From contig CAYXZW010000036.1 in the NCBI GenBank assembly GCA_964469905.1, positions 1 to 28,961 on the forward strand: DNA of 28,961 nt, given 5' to 3'. A model generated the notes under the pieces. That model did not search any database. It worked only from the letters and a program-made list of their open reading frames with translations, and was not told the origin of the DNA. Origin of the DNA: MVRV01 sp964469905. Its GTDB lineage: Bacteria > Desulfobacterota > Syntrophia > Syntrophales > Smithellaceae. Numbering within the stretch: position 1 is the first letter of the stretch; every line of letters begins with the position of its first letter. The position numbers and the translations under genes are program-made. This document shows positions 23,431 to 28,961 of this stretch, piece by piece.

Positions 23431-25341
23431 ATGAAATTAATATTTTTACTCATAGTATTACCTGGACTGGGTGTTTTAATTAACACTGCCGGAATAAAAC
23501 ATTTCCGTGAAAAGACTACCGCGACAGTAGCCAGCGGTTTCGTCGGGATTTCGCTTCTCTATGCCCTTGTCCTTTTCTACCAGATGCTTTCGCTTCCGTC
23601 TACCCAGCGAGTACTTACTTCCACTTTATATCAATGGTTTACGGTCGGCACACTGAAAGTTAACATCGGATTTCTGATTGATCCGTTGTCGATGGTTATG
23701 GTTCTGGTAATTTTATTTATCGGCTTTCTCATCCATATTTATTCCGCAGGTTATATGAAAGGTGATCCTGGCTTTAACCGGTTTTTCATTTATCTGAATC
23801 TGTTTATCTTTTTCATGCTGATTCTGGTTCTGGCCGATAATCTCATCCTGACTTTTGTGGGATGGGAGGGCGTGGGTTTATGTTCCTATCTGCTCATCGG
23901 CTTCTGGCATGAAAAAAAATCGGCTGCCGATGCCGGACGCAAAGCGTTTATCGTCAACCGCATTGGTGACGCCGGTTTTATTCTGGGCATACTGCTGATT
24001 GTTGTATCTTTCGGCACAGTCAATTATCTTGAGATCAAAGCATTACTGGCCGCCAATCATGGCATTACCGCCGGCGCAATCGGAACAATTTCAATTCTTC
24101 TGCTAATCGGCGCCATGGGCAAGTCAGCTCAATTTCCTCTTCACGTCTGGCTTCCCGATGCGATGGAGGGGCCGACACCAGTTTCCGCCCTGATTCACGC
24201 CGCAACAATGGTTAATGCCGGGGTTTATCTTTTATGCCGCATCAGCCCATTTTTACAGCAGGCGCCTTTTGTATTGCCGATCATTGTCGCCGTCGGCCTT
24301 TTCACAGCTGTCTACGCCGCTCTGTCGGCTTTTCAGCAAAAGGACATCAAGCGCGTTCTGGCTTATTCCACAATAAGCCAGATAGGATTTATGTTTGTAG
24401 CTGTCGGGTGCGGCATATACATAGCCGGCATGTTCCACCTGGCAGCGCATGGAATATTTAAAGGTCTGCTCTTCCTGGGCGCCGGGGCTGTCATCCACGC
24501 TTTGCATGGTGAGCAGGACGTGAATAAGATGGGTGGACTGGCTTTACGTCTGCCGATTGTGTCGAAAACATTTCTTATCGGCCTGCTGGCGCTCGGCGGA
24601 ATTTTCCCTCTCTCCGGTTTTTTCAGTAAGGATGCTATCCTCTGGGGGGTCTTTGATAATTACGGATACTTACCATGGCTGATTGGTTTTGGAGGCGCTC
24701 TGGTGACGGCAATTTACTGCGGCAAACTATATGGCCTGGCTTTTTCAGGCGAGAGCCATTCTGCCGAACCGCTCCATCTGCCGGGCAAGACAATGACTTA
24801 TCCGTTGATTATTCTGGCTTTTTGCGCCGTTTTTCTGGGAATATTAGGATTGCCTCTTTTCACAAAAGTGACTTTTCTTGCTGATTTTCTCCATACATCT
24901 TTTACCGGAGTTGAAAACATCTTTGCAGCAGCAAGCCCGTCCGCACACATGCAGGAACTAATCTTGATGATAATTACCGGTGTCAGTGTAATATTAATTA
25001 TCTGGCGCTCGGTTGTTTTGTATTCCCGACAAAAAAGGGAAATGCTTTCTTCCCGGCCGGCCTACCCCCGAGCAGCGGAATTTCTTGCCCATGGTTTCCG
25101 GATAGATAAACTATACGAAATTCTCTTTGTCCGGCCCTTTGCCGTTCTTTCCCGCTGGAGTGCAGTCTACATTGACCAGAAGCTGGTGGATGGCATTGTT
25201 AACGGTATAGGCAAGCTTTCACTGCGCACAGGTCTTTATGTTGCAAGACTTCAGACCGGTTATACGCGTTCTTATGCCGGATCAATTGTTCTAGGTATAT
25301 TTATTTTTACCGGTATTGTTATCTGGTATTTTAAAGGATAG
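23431..25341 (+). CDS. nuoL: NADH-quinone oxidoreductase subunit L
   Basis: This 636-residue antiporter-like subunit sits at the distal end of the membrane arm. The key glutamate E146 in GWEGVGL and lysine K231 in MGKSAQFPLHVWLPDAMEGPTP are present, and the long lateral helix region follows residue 480. It starts one base after the nuoK stop. Confidence 0.96.
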   Translation: MKLIFLLIVLPGLGVLINTAGIKHFREKTTATVASGFVGISLLYALVLFYQMLSLPSTQRVLTSTLYQWFTVGTLKVNIGFLIDPLSMVMVLVILFIGFLIHIYSAGYMKGDPGFNRFFIYLNLFIFFMLILVLADNLILTFVGWEGVGLCSYLLIGFWHEKKSAADAGRKAFIVNRIGDAGFILGILLIVVSFGTVNYLEIKALLAANHGITAGAIGTISILLLIGAMGKSAQFPLHVWLPDAMEGPTPVSALIHAATMVNAGVYLLCRISPFLQQAPFVLPIIVAVGLFTAVYAALSAFQQKDIKRVLAYSTISQIGFMFVAVGCGIYIAGMFHLAAHGIFKGLLFLGAGAVIHALHGEQDVNKMGGLALRLPIVSKTFLIGLLALGGIFPLSGFFSKDAILWGVFDNYGYLPWLIGFGGALVTAIYCGKLYGLAFSGESHSAEPLHLPGKTMTYPLIILAFCAVFLGILGLPLFTKVTFLADFLHTSFTGVENIFAAASPSAHMQELILMIITGVSVILIIWRSVVLYSRQKREMLSSRPAYPRAAEFLAHGFRIDKLYEILFVRPFAVLSRWSAVYIDQKLVDGIVNGIGKLSLRTGLYVARLQTGYTRSYAGSIVLGIFIFTGIVIWYFKG

Positions 25342-25346
25342 TCGTT

Positions 25347-26864
25347 ATGCAAATTAATTTTCCCTTATTATCACTGATTGTCTTCCTGCCTTTAATCGGC
25401 AGCCTTTTTGTGCTCGGACTGCGCAATAGAACAGCCATGCATTACATGGCTCTAATTACGACACTGGCAACTTTTGCACTGAGTCTTATTCCCTTGATTT
25501 ACTTCAACCCGGAACTGTCTGGTTTCCAATTCGAAGAGTCTTTCTCCTGGATCCCCGCCTGGGGAATTTCCTATCATCTCGGGATTGACGGACTTAGCCT
25601 CTTTCTTCTTCCGCTGACCGGCTTTTTAAGTGTACTGGCGGTGCTTGTTTCCTGGAAACGCATAACAATTAAAGAACGGGCTTACTTCTTTTCTTTCCTG
25701 ATTTTAGAGACAGGCATGTTGGGAGTTTTCGTGTCTCTAGACACTATTTTGTTTTATGTTTTCTGGGAAGCGATGTTGATTCCGATGTTTCTGATTATCG
25801 GCATCTGGGGCAGCGCTAACCGACGCTACGCCGCCATCAAATTTCTTATTTACACAATGGCCGGAAGCATTTTTATGCTCATTGCCATTATTTTTCTGGC
25901 TTCATACACTAAGCAATACAGCGGCGATTGGAGTTTTGACATTACTGTCTGGACACAATTGAATTTGCCGGAAAATATTCAATACTGGCTTTTTGCCGCC
26001 TTCTTTATTGCTTTCGCAATTAAAGTGCCGATTTTCCCGTTTCACACCTGGCTGCCTGATGCCCATGTGGAAGCACCGACAGCCGGCAGCGTCCTGTTGG
26101 CGGGAGTTTTACTGAAGATGGGAATTTACGGCATTCTGCGGTTTTGTTTTCCTCTCTTTCCCGATGCTGTGCGTTATTTTACTCCGGCAATTATGGTTCT
26201 AGGTTTGATTGGAATTATTTACGCAGCCTTTGTAGCCTTCGCCCAGACAGATTTAAAAAAACTTGTCGCTTATTCCAGCGTCTCCCACATGGGGCTGATA
26301 GTGATAGGCATATTTGCCGCAAACCAGACCGGTATCGAAGGCGGAATACTTCAGATGGTCAATCACGGACTGAGTACCGGCGCCCTCTTTATAATCGTCG
26401 GCGCTCTTTATGAAAGAACCGGGACGCGTAATATGGAACTTATGGGAGGATTAGCCCGACGTGTGCCCTTTCTGGCGGCCTTCTTTATGATCGTCACTCT
26501 TTCTTCCATTGGATTACCCGGGCTCAACGGATTTATCGGTGAGTTCTTCCTGCTTCTGGCAGCTTTCCAGTATAAGTGGTGGCTGGGAGCGCTAAGTGCG
26601 ACAACGATGATATTAGGAGCCATTTATATGCTTTGGATGTATCAGAGAGTCATGTTCGAACAATCACGCGCTACTGCTGAAAAGATTTTCGGTGATTTTT
26701 CCCTGCGCGAAAATATTGTGATGGTTCCCATAATCATCATGTTTATATTTATCGGTCTTTATCCTTCGTTTTTCCTCGACCGTTTGACTAAAATATCATC
26801 AACGCTCGCTAACGACGTCAATAGAAGTGCAATTGTTCAAACTATATCTTCAGGTGAAAAATAA
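25347..26864 (+). CDS. nuoM: NADH-quinone oxidoreductase subunit M
   Basis: This 505-residue antiporter-like pumping subunit has E141 in FWEAMLIPM and K226 in AIKVPIFPFHTWLPDAHVEAPT as the channel residues. AAAGGA in the end of nuoL precedes the ATG. Confidence 0.96.
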   Translation: MQINFPLLSLIVFLPLIGSLFVLGLRNRTAMHYMALITTLATFALSLIPLIYFNPELSGFQFEESFSWIPAWGISYHLGIDGLSLFLLPLTGFLSVLAVLVSWKRITIKERAYFFSFLILETGMLGVFVSLDTILFYVFWEAMLIPMFLIIGIWGSANRRYAAIKFLIYTMAGSIFMLIAIIFLASYTKQYSGDWSFDITVWTQLNLPENIQYWLFAAFFIAFAIKVPIFPFHTWLPDAHVEAPTAGSVLLAGVLLKMGIYGILRFCFPLFPDAVRYFTPAIMVLGLIGIIYAAFVAFAQTDLKKLVAYSSVSHMGLIVIGIFAANQTGIEGGILQMVNHGLSTGALFIIVGALYERTGTRNMELMGGLARRVPFLAAFFMIVTLSSIGLPGLNGFIGEFFLLLAAFQYKWWLGALSATTMILGAIYMLWMYQRVMFEQSRATAEKIFGDFSLRENIVMVPIIIMFIFIGLYPSFFLDRLTKISSTLANDVNRSAIVQTISSGEK

Positions 26865-26865
26865 A

Positions 26866-28305
26866 ATGCCAACATTTTTACCAACCGAGATTAATACGAT
26901 AAGCATTCTACCGGAAATTATTCTGCTTGTTCTGGGAACTGCTTTTTTATTCAGCAAAAAGATTGCCATAAAACTGCCCCGGCTTTTTTCTTCTTTATCA
27001 ATTCTCACCGTATTATGTTTTCTGATCTTTCTGCCTTTTTGCTGGAATAAAGAAATCATGGGCTTTTCCGGTGCTATTTACCGGGATAATCTGGCTCTTG
27101 TTTTTCATTTTATAATTCTGCTGGCAGTACTATTAACTCTGATTTTTTCCCGGAATTTTCCGACCAGCGAGGAGAGCGCCGGTGAATATTACTTTCTCAT
27201 TCTCATCTCCCTGGCCGGTATGACCATAATGGTAATTTCCCTTAATTTATTGATTGTATTCTTAGGCCTGGAGATTCTTTCACTTTGTCTGTATATCCTG
27301 ACCGGCTTTTTCCGCAACAGACAGGAAGGGATGGAGGCTTCTATAAAATATTTCCTTCTCGGTTCTTTTTCCTCCGCTGTTTTCCTTTTAGGCCTTGCCT
27401 TTATATACGGCGCAACGGGGCAAACAAACCTTGATCTGTACTACCCTTCAACAATAACTTCTTTTGATAGTCTGCCGCTTCTTTACACCGGAATAATCCT
27501 GGTAATTGCCGGTTTAGGTTTTAAGATAGCTGCGGCCCCCTTTCATATGTGGGCGCCGGATATTTACGAAGGTGCACCAGCCGGTATTGCCGCACTTCTA
27601 GCCGTTGCGCCCAAAGTTGCCGCTTTTGCGGTGATTTACAACATCGGTATGGTGATGGATTTTTTTACGACCGACGCATTTATTGCTACAATAATAATCA
27701 TGTCCATTGCCAGCATGATTATAGGTAATTTTGCTGCCTTGAAACAATCAAATCTGATCCGGATGCTTGCCTATTCTGGCATCGCGCAAATAGGTTACAT
27801 TTTGATCAGTCTTATAGCTCTGCCCCAGGGCGGCGGAAGCGCAATGTTGTTTTATCTTTTTGTCTATATATTTATGAACATGGGTGCTTTTGGAATTGCC
27901 GTTTTACTCACGAAGGAAAAAGGCGGGAAAATCAATATTGATGATTTAGCCGGTCTAGCTGCAACCAGGCCGCAGCTAGCTTTTGCCATGTCCATTTTCA
28001 TGATCTCACTGGCCGGAATTCCCCCCACGGGAGGATTTTTTGCCAAGTTTTACGTTTTCCAATTGGGCATGGAAGCCGGTTATCTCTGGGTTGTAATAGT
28101 GGCCATTATTGCCACTATAGTTTCTTTGTATTATTATTTCCGGATAATTATGTATATGTATATGAATGACAATGTCGACAATGTGTTTGAGCGGAGAAAA
28201 AAATTCAGCCTTTCACAGGCCGTTTTAATGATTTGTGCATTTCTACTTTTGCTATTCGGAATAATCTCCGAACAACTGCTTAATATTTCGATAATTATTT
28301 TATGA
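26866..28305 (+). CDS. nuoN: NADH-quinone oxidoreductase subunit N
   Basis: This 479-residue third antiporter-like subunit shows GLEILSLCLYIL and FKIAAAPFHMWAPDIYEGAPA, carrying the channel glutamate and lysine. ATG 26866, one base after the nuoM stop with AGGTG upstream, is preferred over a GTG at 26827 inside nuoM. It is the last gene of the nuo operon. A nine-pair imperfect stem (28304-28324) covers its stop codon, but no U-tract follows. Confidence 0.95.
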   Translation: MPTFLPTEINTISILPEIILLVLGTAFLFSKKIAIKLPRLFSSLSILTVLCFLIFLPFCWNKEIMGFSGAIYRDNLALVFHFIILLAVLLTLIFSRNFPTSEESAGEYYFLILISLAGMTIMVISLNLLIVFLGLEILSLCLYILTGFFRNRQEGMEASIKYFLLGSFSSAVFLLGLAFIYGATGQTNLDLYYPSTITSFDSLPLLYTGIILVIAGLGFKIAAAPFHMWAPDIYEGAPAGIAALLAVAPKVAAFAVIYNIGMVMDFFTTDAFIATIIIMSIASMIIGNFAALKQSNLIRMLAYSGIAQIGYILISLIALPQGGGSAMLFYLFVYIFMNMGAFGIAVLLTKEKGGKINIDDLAGLAATRPQLAFAMSIFMISLAGIPPTGGFFAKFYVFQLGMEAGYLWVVIVAIIATIVSLYYYFRIIMYMYMNDNVDNVFERRKKFSLSQAVLMICAFLLLLFGIISEQLLNISIIIL

Positions 28306-28392
28306 ACAAAGCAATGCCTTGTTTCATAAAGATGGATAAACAGTATTTTATTTAAACATTCCCGCAACCTGTTTTAAGAGGATTTTTTTACC

Positions 28393-28421
28393 TTGACATT
28401 AAGAGTGTTTCCGCCTATTTA
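28393..28421 (+). promoter_or_regulatory. probable sigma-70 promoter of the FmdB-like gene
   Basis: A consensus -35 TTGACA (28393-28398) is followed after 17 bases by TATTTA (28416-28421), a fair -10. This suggests the FmdB-like gene is transcribed separately from nuo. Confidence 0.5.
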
Positions 28422-28454
28422 CTCAACATTAATAGTATCTTCAGGATAAATAAA

Positions 28455-28646
28455 ATGCCGATTTTTGAATTTCAATGCAAAAAATGTAAAACCGTCTTTG
28501 AAGAACTGATTTTCTCCGCGGCTGACGAGAAAAAGACGGTTTGCCCGAAATGCGGGTCGAAAAAAAGCGATAAATTGATGTCTGTTTTTGCCGGGAGCAA
28601 GTCCGGCTGTTCTTCCTGTGCTTCTACATCCTGCTCAACTTCCTGA
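28455..28646 (+). CDS. FmdB-family zinc ribbon protein
   Basis: This 63-residue protein starts MPIFEFQCKKC and has a second CPKCG pair, together forming the small zinc ribbon of the FmdB family, first named for a regulator of formamidase/amidase genes. The C-terminal tail is rich in Ser and Cys (GCSSCASTSC), common among family members. It stands alone with its own promoter and terminator. Its role here is unknown. Confidence 0.9.
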   Translation: MPIFEFQCKKCKTVFEELIFSAADEKKTVCPKCGSKKSDKLMSVFAGSKSGCSSCASTSCSTS

Positions 28647-28657
28647 GGCCACTAAAT

Positions 28658-28702
28658 AAGCGGCAGGTTGCCGCTTGCGGACAGATAATCTGTTTCTTTT
28701 TT
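28658..28702 (+). terminator. intrinsic terminator after the FmdB-like gene
   Basis: An eight-pair perfect stem AAGCGGCA / TGCCGCTT with a three-base loop (28658-28676) is followed by a second small stem ACAGA / TCTGT (28681-28693) and a U-rich run ending at 28702. The tandem arrangement ends transcription before the adenylate kinase gene. Confidence 0.75.
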
Positions 28703-28861
28703 ATCATTGCGAAAATTACCACAATGCATTATAAGACGCCTGCATAAATCAATTTATATCTAATCATTATTAAGATTAATGCATCAAAAATCTGCATCCT
28801 GGCGATGAGATGATGTAAAGGTTTAATATAAATAATATTTCCCATGAAAGGAGCAAGTCAC

Positions 28862-28961
28862 GTGAATATTCTTATTTTTGGACCCAACGGCAGCGGCAAA
28901 GGAACTCAGGGAGCAGTAGTGCAAAAGAAATATGGCCTACCCCATATTGAAACAGGTGTTA
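28862..28961 (+). CDS. adk: adenylate kinase, N-terminal part
   Basis: The first 33 codons are in the window and the gene runs off the right edge. MNILIFGPNGSGKGTQ is the P-loop of adenylate kinases, which interconvert ATP, ADP and AMP, and PHIETG takes the place of the usual AMP-binding HISTGD. This spelling (GPNGSGKGTQ, HIE) is the form seen in deltaproteobacterial enzymes. The start is GTG with AAAGGAG upstream; an in-frame ATG at 28844 is possible but would overlap that site. Confidence 0.88.
   Translation, partial: MNILIFGPNGSGKGTQGAVVQKKYGLPHIETGV

Noticed and set aside
28304..28324. Imperfect stem over the nuoN stop codon as the nuo operon terminator
   Set aside because: It has an A-C mismatch and a G-U, and is followed by CATAAAG rather than U residues.

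Overview
The window reads as a chromosomal segment of an anaerobic member of the former Deltaproteobacteria (Desulfobacterota, probably close to the Syntrophales). This is an inference from three things: the conserved minus-strand cluster cmk-rpsA-sppA-ihfB, an EF-G that resembles the spirochaete/delta 'spdEFG1' (mitochondrial EF-G1-like) type, and a complex I operon whose NADH-side subunits carry the domains of bifurcating-hydrogenase partners. No rRNA, tRNA, CRISPR, IS element or prophage was recognised.

Layout. Positions 1-4261 are on the minus strand: the first codons of an unidentified gene, a PHP-domain phosphoesterase, a RecA/KaiC-like ATPase and fusA. fusA has a clear sigma-70 promoter, and its leader holds an intrinsic-terminator-like hairpin. 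Positions 4443-5553 (plus) hold a glutaredoxin-like protein paired with a ferredoxin-thioredoxin-reductase-like protein, then a 94-residue protein made of a Cys-rich N-terminus and a sigma-70 region 4 domain. Positions 5683-10198 (minus) form one compact operon: cmk, rpsA, sppA, ihfB and a crotonase-family protein. A BepA-like M48 protease with TPRs follows on plus (10394-11779), then a sigma-54-dependent response regulator on minus (11850-13214).

Positions 13652-28305 are a complete nuoABCDEFGHIJKLMN operon with one extra gene, an HndB-like [2Fe-2S] protein, between nuoE and nuoF. NuoF has an added N-terminal [2Fe-2S]-type domain and a C-terminal 2x[4Fe-4S] ferredoxin domain. NuoG keeps both four-Cys sets of a 2x[4Fe-4S] ferredoxin. 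An FmdB-type zinc ribbon protein with its own promoter and terminator follows, and the window ends in the start of an adenylate kinase gene.

The most interesting signal is the 437-bp gap between the sigma-54 activator and nuoA. It holds a GG-N10-GC sigma-54 promoter 34 nt upstream of nuoA's expected transcript-to-start region, and three exact copies plus one near copy of the palindrome TTTCA-N3-TGAAA. Together these suggest that the whole respiratory or bifurcating complex I operon is switched on by the divergently encoded regulator through sigma-54. The second signal is the terminator hairpin between the fusA promoter and fusA, which suggests transcription attenuation of EF-G.
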